Shown: positions 49,053 through 59,115 of the stretch, piece after piece
Position numbering within the stretch: position 1 is the first letter of the stretch
How the letters are laid out: the number at the start of each line of letters is the position of its first letter
Origin: Belliella buryatensis
GTDB lineage: Bacteria > Bacteroidota > Bacteroidia > Cytophagales > Cyclobacteriaceae
Length of the DNA: 64,000 bases
Assembly (NCBI RefSeq): GCF_900188245.1
Contig: NZ_FZOK01000008.1
Coordinates: 62,001 to 126,000, forward strand
Direction: 5' to 3'
The notes under the pieces: generated by a model
The model's database searches: none
What the model saw: only the letters and a program-made list of their open reading frames with translations
What the model was told of the DNA's origin: nothing
Translations under genes and position numbers: made by a program

Positions 49053-51644
49053 TTAATTTTCATCAAGGTATGGTTCTAGGTAATATTCTTTATATCGCTT
49101 CGCTAAAATATCCGTTTCCTTTTCGTATAAATCCTTAATTTTCTCTAATACTCCAGGATCATCAACAAATCCAAATAAAGCCTGAAATGCAGCGGCTCGG
49201 ATATAGTTTGCTTGATGATTAAGACCTATTTGATATAAATTCTCTACCGCTATTTCACTTTCGGATAAATTTTGAGCCTTGGCAAAATAATCTCCATAAT
49301 ATCCAATCAAATAATAGAGCGATTGACCGGACATTTTTTCCAATTTCTCATGAAACCATGCAGCTTGATCAAATTGTTCTTCAGTGATCAAATAATCAGC
49401 AATCGCCACTACTATTCTGATATTATCATCATCCTTATATTGATCGGCTACTGATTCTCTATTAGGGTTTGATTCATTTTCCAAGTACGCAGTCAATGCA
49501 GCTCCAGCAACATAATAAGAAGGATGGTTCATCCAAGTTAGAAATGATGTAGAATATTTATCCGGATCTAATAAAGCCAGCAGTTCAATTGCTCCAGCTC
49601 TAACCGTATTCTTAGGATCATTCTCTGCTAATTCAAATAAGGTTTTCTCTAGTCCTTTCACTTGCATGATCCAATCAGGATTTCTCGCCACACCAATCAT
49701 TGACATTTCTCGAATAGGAGCAAATGAATCTGTTAAGCCTTTCCCGATCAGTTCAATGACTCTGGGTGCATCAGAAAAATCATTAATCAAACTATCTAAC
49801 GCTTCATATCGAGCTACACCGTAAATTGATGTCTCAAATTGTCGTACAAAGTGATCTAATCCTCTATTACTCTTTTTCTCCGCTAATAGCTCTAACCTTT
49901 CATCAAAGTATAAAGCATAGACAGGATCAGCATTTTCTATGGCAAACTGCTGAGTCCCTTTCTCCAACACAAACTCTTTTTCATAACGATCCCCGTCAGT
50001 GTACCAGCTGACTTTAAATGGGATTTTGTACAGCGGGGTACTTTGGAGATTCTGTCTCTGAGACACTGTAAGCAATAGGTTGTCTCTCTGGCTATAATCG
50101 ATATCAAACTCTAAAACTGGGTGACCAGCTTCCAAGAACCATTGATTGAAAAACCAATTGAGATCTTGACCTGTCACTTCCTCAAAAGCCAACCTTAGGT
50201 CATGCACCTCAACACTTGAAAAAGCATGCTTTATCAAATAATGATTGAGCGCTGCAAAAAAGGCATCGTCTCCAAGATGTCTTCTGAGCATATGTAATAT
50301 CCTACCCCCCTTAGCGTAAGAATGACTATCAAACATATCCTCTGCATCATCATGATAAAATCGAATCAAATTTTCCTGTTTCTCATTGGCTTCATCAAAA
50401 TATTGCTCCATCTCAGAAATATGATGTAAATCGGCTTCGTCCAAGCCTTCTTTGTATTCATACCATAGATATTCTGAATAATTAGCGAAAGCTTCATTTA
50501 AAGTTAAATTGGCCCAAGATTCTGTTGTAACGTAGTTACCAAACCATTGATGAAAAAGCTCATGGGCAATAATTCCGTCCCACTCACTATCTAAAGCCTC
50601 TCTCTCGTTCAAGTTAAGTTCCTCCATGAAAACAGAAATAGTTGTGTTTTCCATAGCACCTGAAACAAAATCCCTTACCACTACCTGATCATATTTTTGC
50701 CAAGGGTACCTCACTCCTAAGAGCTTGGAGAAAAACCCCATCATTTCTGGGGTATTTTTAAAAACTGTCTTGGCTCCTGACGCATATTTCTCTTCAACAT
50801 AATAGTTGACCTGAATATCTTCCCAAGCATCTTTTATTTCCACAAACTCTCCCACCACTATTGCAGCCAAATAAGGGGCATGTGGTAGATTCATTTCCCA
50901 GTGATCTGTTCTTGTTCCATCTCCATTAGCGTGGCTACTAATCAATTCTCCATTGCTGATCGTACGATATTTTTCATCGACTGTCAATTTAATATCTTGT
51001 GTAGCCCTTTCATTTGGTGTATCAAAAGTCGGAAACCACTTGGAGTTGTGCTCAGTCTCCCCTTGAGTCCATATTTGAGTGGGCTTATTTTCTACTCCAG
51101 ATGCGTTGATGAAGTACAGTCCCTTAGTATCCGTTATCGCATCACTCCCCGCTCTTGGGTTCTCGTTAGGCTTCGCGGTGTATTTGACAGAAACCTGAAT
51201 AGTCTCCTCTCTTGTGTAGTTACGAGGCAAATAGGCTAAAATCTTTTTTCCATCATATTTAAAATTCAACTCCCTTTCATCTTCTCCCAATAGCTTAAAT
51301 GAATGAATTTCAAAATCCTTTCCGTCCAGTTCAAGTTGATTTTGAGTAAAAAAGAATGGCTTGATGGTTAAAACTGCAGTTCCGTTTACTTGCTCTTTTT
51401 CAAAATCAAAAAACAGATCCAAGGAGGTATGTAAAAGATCAAAATACCGAGTTCGCTCAGGTTTATAATCAGAAATCAAAGCTTCTTTTTCCCGTAGAAG
51501 TTGCAGATTCCCATCTTGATTTTGTTGTAAAGAAGGTAGTTCCTGCACTTTTTGCGATTCACTAGAAATGTTTTCACTACTTTTACAAGCAGCAAAAACC
51601 AGAAGAAAAAATAGTGGTAAAAGCTTATAAGTTTGGATTTTCAT
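49053..51644 (-). CDS. M1 family metallo-aminopeptidase, lipoprotein
   Basis: 863 residues. Lipoprotein signal peptide with cleavage before C20 (LLVFAAC). The M1 domain has the exopeptidase motif GAMEN (329-333), zinc ligands H361, H365 (HELFH) and E384 in NEAFANY. The C-terminal 300 residues form helical HEAT-like repeats as in related M1 enzymes. It removes N-terminal residues from peptides, here at the cell envelope. Monocistronic, divergent from the biotin carrier gene with 47 bases between starts. Confidence 0.93.
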   Translation of the reverse strand: MKIQTYKLLPLFFLLVFAACKSSENISSESQKVQELPSLQQNQDGNLQLLREKEALISDYKPERTRYFDLLHTSLDLFFDFEKEQVNGTAVLTIKPFFFTQNQLELDGKDFEIHSFKLLGEDERELNFKYDGKKILAYLPRNYTREETIQVSVKYTAKPNENPRAGSDAITDTKGLYFINASGVENKPTQIWTQGETEHNSKWFPTFDTPNERATQDIKLTVDEKYRTISNGELISSHANGDGTRTDHWEMNLPHAPYLAAIVVGEFVEIKDAWEDIQVNYYVEEKYASGAKTVFKNTPEMMGFFSKLLGVRYPWQKYDQVVVRDFVSGAMENTTISVFMEELNLNEREALDSEWDGIIAHELFHQWFGNYVTTESWANLTLNEAFANYSEYLWYEYKEGLDEADLHHISEMEQYFDEANEKQENLIRFYHDDAEDMFDSHSYAKGGRILHMLRRHLGDDAFFAALNHYLIKHAFSSVEVHDLRLAFEEVTGQDLNWFFNQWFLEAGHPVLEFDIDYSQRDNLLLTVSQRQNLQSTPLYKIPFKVSWYTDGDRYEKEFVLEKGTQQFAIENADPVYALYFDERLELLAEKKSNRGLDHFVRQFETSIYGVARYEALDSLINDFSDAPRVIELIGKGLTDSFAPIREMSMIGVARNPDWIMQVKGLEKTLFELAENDPKNTVRAGAIELLALLDPDKYSTSFLTWMNHPSYYVAGAALTAYLENESNPNRESVADQYKDDDNIRIVVAIADYLITEEQFDQAAWFHEKLEKMSGQSLYYLIGYYGDYFAKAQNLSESEIAVENLYQIGLNHQANYIRAAAFQALFGFVDDPGVLEKIKDLYEKETDILAKRYKEYYLEPYLDEN

Positions 51645-51691
51645 AAACAGGCTTTTTATAATTAATTGTATATTGGCGCAAAATAATAGAA

Positions 51692-52186
51692 ATGTATTCA
51701 GTTAGCATCGATAATTCAGTAATAAAAGTAGACAAATCAGGTGAAACCTTAGTAGTAAACGATGAATTGCTACATTGGGATATTACCAAAACAGGTGAAA
51801 GATTATATCACATTATCTACAATAATCAATCCTTCAACCTTGAGGTAGTTTCAATAGACGCTGCCGAAAAAGTACTCAAACTTAAGCTCAACAACAAACT
51901 AGCGGAAATTAAAATTCAAGACAAGTTTGATCTTCTTTTGGAAAAATTGGGAATGAATACTTCGGCTACGAACCATGCCAAAGACATCAAAGCTCCAATG
52001 CCTGGGTTAATTTTTGATTTGAAAGTAAAAGAAGGAGATGAAGTTAAAAAAGGTGATCCAGTCTTGATTCTGGAAGCCATGAAAATGGAAAATATCATCA
52101 AAGCTCCGGGTGATGGAGTAGTGAAATCAATCAAAATAAAAAAGGGAGACAGTGTCGAGAAAAATCAAGTTCTGATCCAATTTTAA
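51692..52186 (+). CDS. Biotin carboxyl carrier-type protein (biotin/lipoyl domain)
   Basis: 164 residues. The C-terminal domain (about 93-164) begins APMPGLIFDLKVKEGDEV and carries EAMKMEN with biotinyl-lysine K131. The N-terminal 90 residues are beta-rich without a motif I can name. Such proteins are the carrier subunit of acyl-CoA, pyruvate or oxaloacetate carboxylases. No carboxylase or transferase subunit is nearby, so the partner enzyme is unknown. It is 101 bases upstream of pyrH, which has its own promoter-like box. Confidence 0.88.
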   Translation: MYSVSIDNSVIKVDKSGETLVVNDELLHWDITKTGERLYHIIYNNQSFNLEVVSIDAAEKVLKLKLNNKLAEIKIQDKFDLLLEKLGMNTSATNHAKDIKAPMPGLIFDLKVKEGDEVKKGDPVLILEAMKMENIIKAPGDGVVKSIKIKKGDSVEKNQVLIQF

Positions 52187-52195
52187 AGCGGTATC

Positions 52196-52226
52196 TTTAG
52201 ATTCCGAATTGAAGGGCTTATATTTG
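52196..52226 (+). promoter_or_regulatory. Candidate promoter of pyrH-frr
   Basis: TTTA (52196-52199), 19 bases, TATATTTG (52219-52226). The -7 box fits fully; the -33 box differs by one base. It ends about 61 bases before the pyrH ATG. Confidence 0.5.
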
Positions 52227-52287
52227 TAAAATTTATCAATCATAGATTTCAAGATTCACAGATCGTTTTTCAAATCAACACCAAAAA

Positions 52288-52998
52288 ATGAAGTACAAAA
52301 GGATACTATTAAAATTAAGCGGAGAGTCTCTAATGGGAGAAAATAATTACGGAATTGACCCCAATAGATTGCAGCAATACGCAGAAGAAATCAAAAAAGT
52401 AAAAGAATTAGGTGTTGAAATCGCGATTGTAATTGGAGGGGGTAATATTTTTAGAGGAGTACAAGCCGAAAAAACAGGTATAGATAGAGTACAGGGGGAT
52501 TACATGGGTATGCTTGCTACCTTGATCAATGCCATGGCACTCCAAAGTGCATTAGAACAAAATGGTATGTTCACACGATTAATGTCTGGTATCAAAGTGG
52601 AGAGTGTATGTGAGCCGTTTATCAGAAGGAGAGCCATCAGACATTTAGAAAAAGGTAGAATCGTAATTTTTGGAGCTGGTATTGGTAATCCTTATTTCAC
52701 AACAGACTCTACAGCCAGTCTAAGGGCTGTAGAAATTGAAGCTGAAGTTGTCCTTAAAGGTACCAGAGTAGATGGTGTATACACAGCAGATCCTGAAAAA
52801 GATAAATCAGCTACAAAATATAGCACCCTTTCTTTCCAAGAGGCATACGAAAAAAACCTCAACATCATGGACATGACAGCGTTTACTTTATGCCAGGAAA
52901 ACAATTTGCCAATTATCGTATTTGATATGAACAAGGAAGATAACCTAGCAAAATTGATCCAAGGAGAAGAAATAGGAACATTAATCACAACATTATAA
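52288..52998 (+). CDS. pyrH: UMP kinase
   Basis: 236 residues of the amino-acid-kinase fold. [14 protein letters not shown] at the start, [11 protein letters not shown] for phosphate binding, [14 protein letters not shown] and the C-terminal [22 protein letters not shown]. It phosphorylates UMP to UDP. 21 bases upstream of frr, a widely conserved pair. Confidence 0.97.
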   Translation: MKYKRILLKLSGESLMGENNYGIDPNRLQQYAEEIKKVKELGVEIAIVIGGGNIFRGVQAEKTGIDRVQGDYMGMLATLINAMALQSALEQNGMFTRLMSGIKVESVCEPFIRRRAIRHLEKGRIVIFGAGIGNPYFTTDSTASLRAVEIEAEVVLKGTRVDGVYTADPEKDKSATKYSTLSFQEAYEKNLNIMDMTAFTLCQENNLPIIVFDMNKEDNLAKLIQGEEIGTLITTL

Positions 52999-53019
52999 TA
53001 ATCCAGACTAAAATCTATT

Positions 53020-53580
53020 ATGGAAGAGATACAAATGCACCTGGACGAGGCAAAAGAGCTGATGCAAAAAGCTGTAAATCACACCTCACAAGAATTGGTA
53101 AAAATCAGGGCAGGTAAAGCTATGCCAAATTTATTAGATGGCATTATGGTTTCTTACTATGGCGCTCCTACTCCATTGCAACAAGTCGCTTCAGTAACTA
53201 CCCCAGATGCTCGAACACTATCCATCAAGCCTTGGGAAAGAAATTTGATTAGTGAAATCGAAAGATCCATCATCAACTCTGACCTAGGTTTAGCACCACA
53301 AAATAATGGAGAGATCATTATCCTAACTATCCCTCCAATGACAGAAGAAAGGAGAAGGGGTTTGGTGAAGCAAGCGAAAGCAGAATGTGAAAATGGAAAA
53401 GTAAGTGTTCGAACAGTTAGAAAAGATACCAACGATGCACTTAAAAAACTCCAAAAAGACGGTGCATCCGAGGATGAAATAAAAAGAGCAGAAGAAACCG
53501 TTCAAAAACTGACAGATCAATATTCTACAAAAATAGACGAACTCTTGGTGAAAAAAGAAACTGAAATCATGACTGTTTGA
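53020..53580 (+). CDS. frr: Ribosome recycling factor
   Basis: 186 residues, family length. LVKIRAGKAMPNLLDGIMV and the C-terminal helices with EERRRGLVKQAKAECENGKV and VRTVRKDTNDALKKL. It splits post-termination ribosomes with EF-G. Followed by a terminator. Confidence 0.97.
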   Translation: MEEIQMHLDEAKELMQKAVNHTSQELVKIRAGKAMPNLLDGIMVSYYGAPTPLQQVASVTTPDARTLSIKPWERNLISEIERSIINSDLGLAPQNNGEIIILTIPPMTEERRRGLVKQAKAECENGKVSVRTVRKDTNDALKKLQKDGASEDEIKRAEETVQKLTDQYSTKIDELLVKKETEIMTV

Positions 53581-53610
53581 CGAGTCTTAATTTAACCTTA
53601 TACCTATTAG

Positions 53611-53642
53611 AGTCTGTTCCCAGCCAGGAGCAGACTTTTTTT
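53611..53642 (+). terminator. Terminator of pyrH-frr
   Basis: Stem AGTCTGTTCC / GGAGCAGACT (one G-T pair) around CAGCCA, followed by seven T. Confidence 0.9.
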
Positions 53643-53691
53643 ATCAATTGGCTACTTTTCACTTCATCTATATTTTTCACCTAGAAAAGCG

Positions 53692-53699
53692 TACCTTTG
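53692..53699 (+). promoter_or_regulatory. Candidate -7 box for prfC
   Basis: TACCTTTG, 27 bases before the ATG at 53727 and just after the frr terminator. The -33 element is not obvious. Confidence 0.5.
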
Positions 53700-53726
53700 C
53701 ACCTTGGAAATTTTGAATCTATCCAA

Positions 53727-55307
53727 ATGAGTTTAACTAAAGAAATACAAAAGCGCAGGACATTTGCCATTATTGCCCACCCAGATGCAGGAAAAACTAC
53801 CTTAACGGAAAAGCTATTGCTTTTTGGTGGAGCAATTCAGACTGCCGGCGCTGTGAAATCTAACAAAATAGATACTGCTACCAAATCCGATTGGATGGAG
53901 ATCGAAAAGCAAAGAGGTATCTCTGTTGCGACTTCTGTCATGGGGTTTGAATATAAGGACATTAAAATCAACCTACTTGACACACCAGGTCACCAAGATT
54001 TTGCTGAAGATACATACCGTACGCTCACAGCAGTAGATTCTGTAATCATGGTAATCGACTGTGTGAAAGGTGTCGAGATTCAGACTGAAAAACTGATGGA
54101 AGTTTGTCGAATGAGAAACACCCCAGTCATCTGTTTTATCAATAAACTTGATCGTGAGGGTAGAGATCCATACGAACTGTTAGACGAAGTAGAAAATAAA
54201 CTCAATATCAAAGTAAGACCACTTTCTTGGCCAATAGGCATGGGTAAAGGCTTTAAAGGTGTCTACAACTTATACGAGAAAAAGCTAAACTTATTTACCC
54301 CAAGCCAAAGAAAATTAAGCGATGATCGCGTGGTGATTAAAAACTTGGAAGAGAGCCAACTAGATGATTTGATCGGGACTAATAATGCCAATCAACTCAG
54401 AGAAGATGTGGAATTGATCGAAGGAGTATATCCTGATTTTGATACCAAGGAATATCTTGAAGGAAAAGTTGCTCCTGTATTCTTTGGCTCTGCTGTTAAT
54501 AATTTTGGTGTGAATGAAATGCTCGACACCTTTATAAGAATTGCTCCTGCTCCAAAAAGTAGAAACACAGAGGATAGGGAGGTTGTACCAACTGAGAACA
54601 ATTTTTCTGGATTTGTATTTAAAATCCATGCAAACATGGATCCAAATCACAGAAATAGAATTGCATTCCTTAGGATTTGCTCCGGTCAATTCGAAAGAAA
54701 TAAGCCTTATAAACACGTAAGAGGGACTAAGCCATTGAGATTTTCAAACGTCACCCAATTTATGGCTCAGGATAGAGAAATGGTGGACATTGCATATCCT
54801 GGAGACATCGTGGGCCTTTATGATACGGGTAATTTGAAAATCGGCGACACTTTGACAGATGGTGAAGAAATGACTTTCAAAGGAATCCCTAGTTTCTCAC
54901 CTGAGATCTTCAAAGAAGTCATCAACAAAGATGCAATGAAGACCAAACAACTCGAAAAAGGATTGAAGCAGTTAATGGAAGAAGGTGTAGCACAATTGTT
55001 TACCTTTGATATGGGTTCGAGAAAGGTAATCGGAACAGTCGGTCAACTTCAATTTGAAGTGATCCAATTCAGGTTGAAGCAAGAATATAATGCGTCAGTA
55101 GAATTTGCTCCTATGCAATTGTACAAAGCCTGTTGGATCAATAGTAGCGACAAGAAAAAACTAGACGAATTTGTCAAATCCAAGAATCGACACATCGCTC
55201 ACGATAAAGATGGAAAATTAGTATTCATGGCTGAGTCTCGCTCTTGGTTGCAAATGGTACAGGACAACTATCCTGATATAGAATTCCACTTTACTTCTGA
55301 ATTTTAA
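53727..55307 (+). CDS. prfC: Peptide chain release factor 3
   Basis: 526 residues from ATG 53727 ([13 protein letters not shown]); ten further upstream codons would lie across the promoter box. GTPase motifs [34 protein letters not shown] and [13 protein letters not shown] are those of RF3. It removes RF1/RF2 after termination. Probably followed on the same transcript by the RluA-type gene, 61 bases on. Confidence 0.96.
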   Translation: MSLTKEIQKRRTFAIIAHPDAGKTTLTEKLLLFGGAIQTAGAVKSNKIDTATKSDWMEIEKQRGISVATSVMGFEYKDIKINLLDTPGHQDFAEDTYRTLTAVDSVIMVIDCVKGVEIQTEKLMEVCRMRNTPVICFINKLDREGRDPYELLDEVENKLNIKVRPLSWPIGMGKGFKGVYNLYEKKLNLFTPSQRKLSDDRVVIKNLEESQLDDLIGTNNANQLREDVELIEGVYPDFDTKEYLEGKVAPVFFGSAVNNFGVNEMLDTFIRIAPAPKSRNTEDREVVPTENNFSGFVFKIHANMDPNHRNRIAFLRICSGQFERNKPYKHVRGTKPLRFSNVTQFMAQDREMVDIAYPGDIVGLYDTGNLKIGDTLTDGEEMTFKGIPSFSPEIFKEVINKDAMKTKQLEKGLKQLMEEGVAQLFTFDMGSRKVIGTVGQLQFEVIQFRLKQEYNASVEFAPMQLYKACWINSSDKKKLDEFVKSKNRHIAHDKDGKLVFMAESRSWLQMVQDNYPDIEFHFTSEF

Positions 55308-55368
55308 ATTCCAGAAAAGAAAAGATCAAATACTGCCAAATTTTGGCAAAAATAAAATCAACAAAGAA

Positions 55369-56103
55369 ATGAAAAAGAGGCCATTTTCAGTCGTTTATGA
55401 AGACAACCACCTTTTGGTAGTTAATAAGGCTGCGGGCATTTTGGTTCAAGGCGATAAGACTAAAGACAAAACCTTAACAGATTACTGTAAAGAGTACATC
55501 GCTGAGAAATATAATAAACCGGGAGACGTTTTCCTTCACCCTGTCCATAGATTGGATAGACCTGTAAGTGGCTTGGTTGTCTTCGCAAGAACATCAAAAG
55601 GACTTGAGAGAATGATGGAACTTTTCAGAAAGCGAGACATCCATAAAGTCTACTGGGCTGTAGTAAAGAAAAAACCTAAAGATGAAATGGGAAAGTTAAC
55701 CCATTACTTGGTCAAAGACGAGCATAAAAATTTCGTTACTGCTCATGACTACGAAGTCCCAGGTTCTCAAAAAGCTGAGCTTACCTACAAAAGGCTTGGC
55801 AAATTGAACGATCATTGGCTTTTGGAAGTAAGACCAGTATCAGGACGCCCTCACCAAATTCGCGTTCAATTGGCATCTATGGGGTGTGCTATCAGAGGCG
55901 ATGTAAAATACGGCTTCCCAAAAGGAAACCCTGACAAAAGCATCAATTTGCATGCGTTCCATTTGATTTTTGTTCATCCTGTTAGAAAAGAAAAACTCTA
56001 TCTAAGAGCTGCGCTTCCAGAAGAACCTTTCTGGGAGCAATATCTCGAACTTGAACCTGTCAAAGCAAAAGATCAACACATAGACAATACCTACAGCGGA
56101 TAA
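55369..56103 (+). CDS. RluA-family RNA pseudouridine synthase
   Basis: 244 residues. HPVHRLDRPVSGLVVFARTSKG carries the catalytic D63 of the RluA family; VRPVSGRPHQIRVQLASMG and GDVKYG follow. There is no N-terminal S4 domain, so it is the short RluA/RluC-like type. The RNA target (23S, 16S or tRNA) cannot be told from sequence. Confidence 0.9.
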   Translation: MKKRPFSVVYEDNHLLVVNKAAGILVQGDKTKDKTLTDYCKEYIAEKYNKPGDVFLHPVHRLDRPVSGLVVFARTSKGLERMMELFRKRDIHKVYWAVVKKKPKDEMGKLTHYLVKDEHKNFVTAHDYEVPGSQKAELTYKRLGKLNDHWLLEVRPVSGRPHQIRVQLASMGCAIRGDVKYGFPKGNPDKSINLHAFHLIFVHPVRKEKLYLRAALPEEPFWEQYLELEPVKAKDQHIDNTYSG

Positions 56104-56136
56104 TTTAAAAAATCAAAAACCTAATCCCCTAAGATC

Positions 56137-56637
56137 ATGAGAAATTTAATTTATACGCTTCTTTTACTGTTGACCATTGGTGCATGTAGTATTAAGCAGG
56201 AACCAAAAACTATCTTTGTCGTCAGGCATGCTGAAAAAATGCTTAATGGTAATGATCCAATGCTAAGTATTGCAGGCACAGCTAGAGCAAAGAAACTAGA
56301 TCAAATTCTGGCAGACAAAGCCATCAAACATGCTTTCAGTACCAATACAGTGAGAACACTTGCGACTATTCAACCAACAGCAAATAGACATGGCATCGCC
56401 AAAGAAATCTACGATCCTCAGTTCCATGATGACTTGGTTAAAGAGCTAAGAACCAGAAAGGGCAATATCGTAATTGTAGGCCATAGCAATACAGTGCATC
56501 ATATCCTTAATTACTTTGTCGGTGACGGTGAGAAATTCGAGGAGCTTAAAGATGAAGAGTATGATTTCATATTTGAAATCACCCTAGCTGAAGATGGCAG
56601 TAGCTCAGTAGAAAGAAGACTTTACAAAGAATATTAA
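56137..56637 (+). CDS. Histidine phosphatase family lipoprotein
   Basis: 166 residues. Lipobox IGAC with C17, so an envelope lipoprotein. Catalytic VVRHAEK (H31) and the second histidine in IVGHSNTV (H116), with the acidic region EFEELKDEEYDF at the position of the general acid loop. A small branch-2-like phosphatase; substrate unknown. 33 bases after the pseudouridine synthase gene and followed by a terminator. Confidence 0.85.
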   Translation: MRNLIYTLLLLLTIGACSIKQEPKTIFVVRHAEKMLNGNDPMLSIAGTARAKKLDQILADKAIKHAFSTNTVRTLATIQPTANRHGIAKEIYDPQFHDDLVKELRTRKGNIVIVGHSNTVHHILNYFVGDGEKFEELKDEEYDFIFEITLAEDGSSSVERRLYKEY

Positions 56638-56662
56638 AAAGGCGATAATTCCGCCTTTTTTC
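56636..56662 (+). terminator. Bidirectional terminator
   Basis: AAAAAGGCG / CGCCTTTTT over a short loop, with a T-run on both strands. It separates the phosphatase gene from the convergent GlpR-like gene ending at 56665. Confidence 0.85.
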
Positions 56663-56664
56663 TT

Positions 56665-57426
56665 TTACACAACCCTTATCTCAATTCCTATCTCCTCAAG
56701 CTTTTCTCTATAAATTTCAGGTATCCCTGAATCGGTAATTATCACATCTACATCTTCCAGATTACAGATTTTTCCAAATCCTTTTTTCCCAAATTTACTT
56801 GAGTCTGCCAAGACAATGGTTTTTTGTACAGATCGAATCATCTGAGCATTCAAATGAGCTTCCATCATATGGGATGTCGTCAATCCAAAATCCAGACTAA
56901 TGCCATCAACACTTAAAAACAACTTACTACAAGCAAAATTAGCCATCATCTCCTCTGCATAATTCCCTACTACAGAGCTACTACTTTTTCTAACTACACC
57001 ACCTAATTGGACAATTTCTACTTCAGCAGAGTCAATCAGCGCCAAGGTCACATTCATAGCAGCAGTCAAGACAGTCAGCTTTTGATCTTTAGGTATCAGT
57101 TGCGCAAATGACACCACAGTAGTTCCAGAACCAATGATGATCGCTTCCTCCTTTTCTATCAGCTGAACAGCTGCCTGTGCTATTTTCATTTTCTCTTCTA
57201 CCCTTACGAGCTTTTTTTCATGAACAGGCTTATCATTTACATAAGGAGAGTTAAGTGTGGCGGATCCATGTGACCGAAAAAGTAAGCCCTTATTTTCTAA
57301 TAGCTTTAGGTCTTTTCTTACTGTCACTACGGTCACATTGAGCTCTTTACTTAGATCAGCAACATGCACAATCCCTGCTTGATTCAATTTATCCAAGATG
57401 TACCTATGTCTTTCTGCTAATGTCAT
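56665..57426 (-). CDS. DeoR/GlpR-family transcriptional regulator
   Basis: 253 residues. N-terminal winged helix-turn-helix (RHRYILDKLNQAGIVHVADL, then LNVTVVTVRKDLKLLENKGLL) and a C-terminal sugar-phosphate isomerase-like sensor domain (IIGSGTTVVSFAQLIP, LTAAMNVTLAL, VLADSSKFGKKG). This family usually represses its target and is released by a phosphorylated sugar. Divergent from glpD, so a GlpR role responding to glycerol-3-phosphate is likely (inference). A TATATTTG box lies 21 bases upstream of the ATG. Confidence 0.9.
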   Translation of the reverse strand: MTLAERHRYILDKLNQAGIVHVADLSKELNVTVVTVRKDLKLLENKGLLFRSHGSATLNSPYVNDKPVHEKKLVRVEEKMKIAQAAVQLIEKEEAIIIGSGTTVVSFAQLIPKDQKLTVLTAAMNVTLALIDSAEVEIVQLGGVVRKSSSSVVGNYAEEMMANFACSKLFLSVDGISLDFGLTTSHMMEAHLNAQMIRSVQKTIVLADSSKFGKKGFGKICNLEDVDVIITDSGIPEIYREKLEEIGIEIRVV

Positions 57427-57428
57427 TC

Positions 57429-57535
57429 TTACTTTCTTTTGATTATCAAATATAAGTCAGAACAATCAAAAAATGAACAAATAGTATTTTTTACTTTCTT
57501 TTACTTTTTTTTTATTTCTTTTACTGTTATTTTTG
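57429..57535. promoter_or_regulatory. Divergent glp promoter region with repeated TTACTTTCTTTT elements
   Basis: TTACTTTCTTTT occurs exactly at 57429-57440 and 57491-57502, with close copies at 57501-57512 and 57512-57525. Promoter boxes are TATATTTG on minus at 57447-57454 (regulator) and TATTTTTG on plus at 57528-57535 (glpD). The right-hand copies cover the -45 to -10 region of glpD; the left copy overlaps the regulator's leader and could partly be its purine-rich ribosome-binding region. Confidence 0.5.
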
Positions 57536-57552
57536 ATCCAAATATCGTCGAA

Positions 57553-59115
57553 ATGGATAGAGTTAAAAATATAGAAAAACTTGCAGAATCTGGAAGGGTG
57601 TGGGATGTTGCTGTTATAGGAGGTGGAGCATCTGGGTTAGGAGTAGCACTTGATGCATTATCTAGAGGACTATCAGTAGTACTTGTAGAAAAAGCAGATT
57701 TTGCAAAAGGGACTTCAAGTAGAAGCACAAAACTTGTCCATGGAGGTGTAAGGTATTTAGCACAAGGAGATGTTTTCCTAGTGTTCGAAGCACTCAAAGA
57801 AAGAGGGAGATTACTTAAAAATTCTCCACATCTGACTCACAATCAACATTTTATTATTCCCATTTATACGTTATTTGATAAACTTCAATACAGTATAGGT
57901 CTTAAAATATACGACTGGATGGCGGGAAGGCTTAGGCTTGGAAAATCAAAATTCATTTCTAAGGAAGAAACTATTCAAAGACTCCCTAAAGTCAAACAAG
58001 AAGGCTTAATGGGCGGGGTGGTCTATCATGATGGGCAATTTGATGATGCGAGATTAGCCTTAAGTATTGCAATGACTTGTGATGAATTGGGCGGAATTAT
58101 GCTCAACTACACAAAAGTCAATGCCTTGATCAAAAATAATCAAGGTAAAATCACAGGAATTCAAGTGAGAGATTTGATAGGAAAGAAGAATTATCAAATC
58201 AAGGCTAAAATGGTAGTAAATGCCACTGGTGTCTTCGCTGACAAAATCCTACAACTTGACCAGCCAAGTGCGCCAAAAAGCATACAACCTAGTCAGGGAA
58301 TTCATTTGGTCCTGGATCAATCATTTCTTGGAGGAAATGACGCATTGATGATTCCTAAAACTACAGATGGGAGAGTACTTTTTGCAGTTCCATGGCAAGA
58401 CAAATTGGTCCTTGGCACTACTGATACCATCAGAGAAAAAGCAAAGCTTGAACCTGAGGCGCTAGCCAAAGAAATTGATTTCGTGTTGGAAACAGCGTCA
58501 GCTTACCTGACGAATAAGCCTACAAAATCGGACGTTTTATCTGTTTATGCTGGACTGAGACCTTTAGCTGTGCCAAAAGAAGGGAGCGCCAAGACAAAGG
58601 AGATATCTCGTTCTCACAAAGTAATTGTATCAGACAGCAACTTGGTTTCAATCACAGGAGGAAAATGGACAACTTTCAGAAAAATGGGAGAAGATACTGT
58701 AAACCACTTTTCAAAAGTATCAGGTAAATCAATTGGTAACAGCCAGTCAGCAGAGATCAAATACCATGGCTACACAGTCAACCCGCAAACAGGACACTGG
58801 AAAAGTTACGGATCAAATGCTGATAAAATCAAGAAAATGATTCAAGATGATCCAATACTAGGTGATTTACTTCATCCAGAGTATCCGTACACACTTGCCG
58901 AAGTAATCTGGGCTGTCAAACATGAAATGGCAATCAAGGTAGAGGATATACTAGCTAGAAGAATAAGGATTCTTTTTTTGGATGCAAAAGCCGCAATATC
59001 AATGGCCCCAAAAGTCGCTAGACTTATGGCTGAAACTCTTGGGCGCGATGAAGACTGGGTCAATGAAGAGCTCTCAGATTTCGAAAAAATGGCAAATAAA
59101 TATATATTGAAATGA
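57553..59115 (+). CDS. glpD: Glycerol-3-phosphate dehydrogenase, FAD-dependent
   Basis: 520 residues from ATG 57553 (MDRVKNIEKLAESG); codons upstream read through the promoter and are rejected. FAD-binding VAVIGGGASGLGVALDAL, then KGTSSRSTKLVHGGVRYL, the family signature, LVLGTTDT and SITGGKWTTFRKMGED. It oxidises glycerol-3-phosphate to dihydroxyacetone phosphate and feeds electrons to quinone at the inner membrane. First of three glp genes. Confidence 0.95.
   Translation: MDRVKNIEKLAESGRVWDVAVIGGGASGLGVALDALSRGLSVVLVEKADFAKGTSSRSTKLVHGGVRYLAQGDVFLVFEALKERGRLLKNSPHLTHNQHFIIPIYTLFDKLQYSIGLKIYDWMAGRLRLGKSKFISKEETIQRLPKVKQEGLMGGVVYHDGQFDDARLALSIAMTCDELGGIMLNYTKVNALIKNNQGKITGIQVRDLIGKKNYQIKAKMVVNATGVFADKILQLDQPSAPKSIQPSQGIHLVLDQSFLGGNDALMIPKTTDGRVLFAVPWQDKLVLGTTDTIREKAKLEPEALAKEIDFVLETASAYLTNKPTKSDVLSVYAGLRPLAVPKEGSAKTKEISRSHKVIVSDSNLVSITGGKWTTFRKMGEDTVNHFSKVSGKSIGNSQSAEIKYHGYTVNPQTGHWKSYGSNADKIKKMIQDDPILGDLLHPEYPYTLAEVIWAVKHEMAIKVEDILARRIRILFLDAKAAISMAPKVARLMAETLGRDEDWVNEELSDFEKMANKYILK

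Noticed and set aside
57439-57552. Upstream extension of glpD
   Set aside because: The extra 38 residues are translated promoter DNA, Phe-rich, and precede the FAD-binding start.
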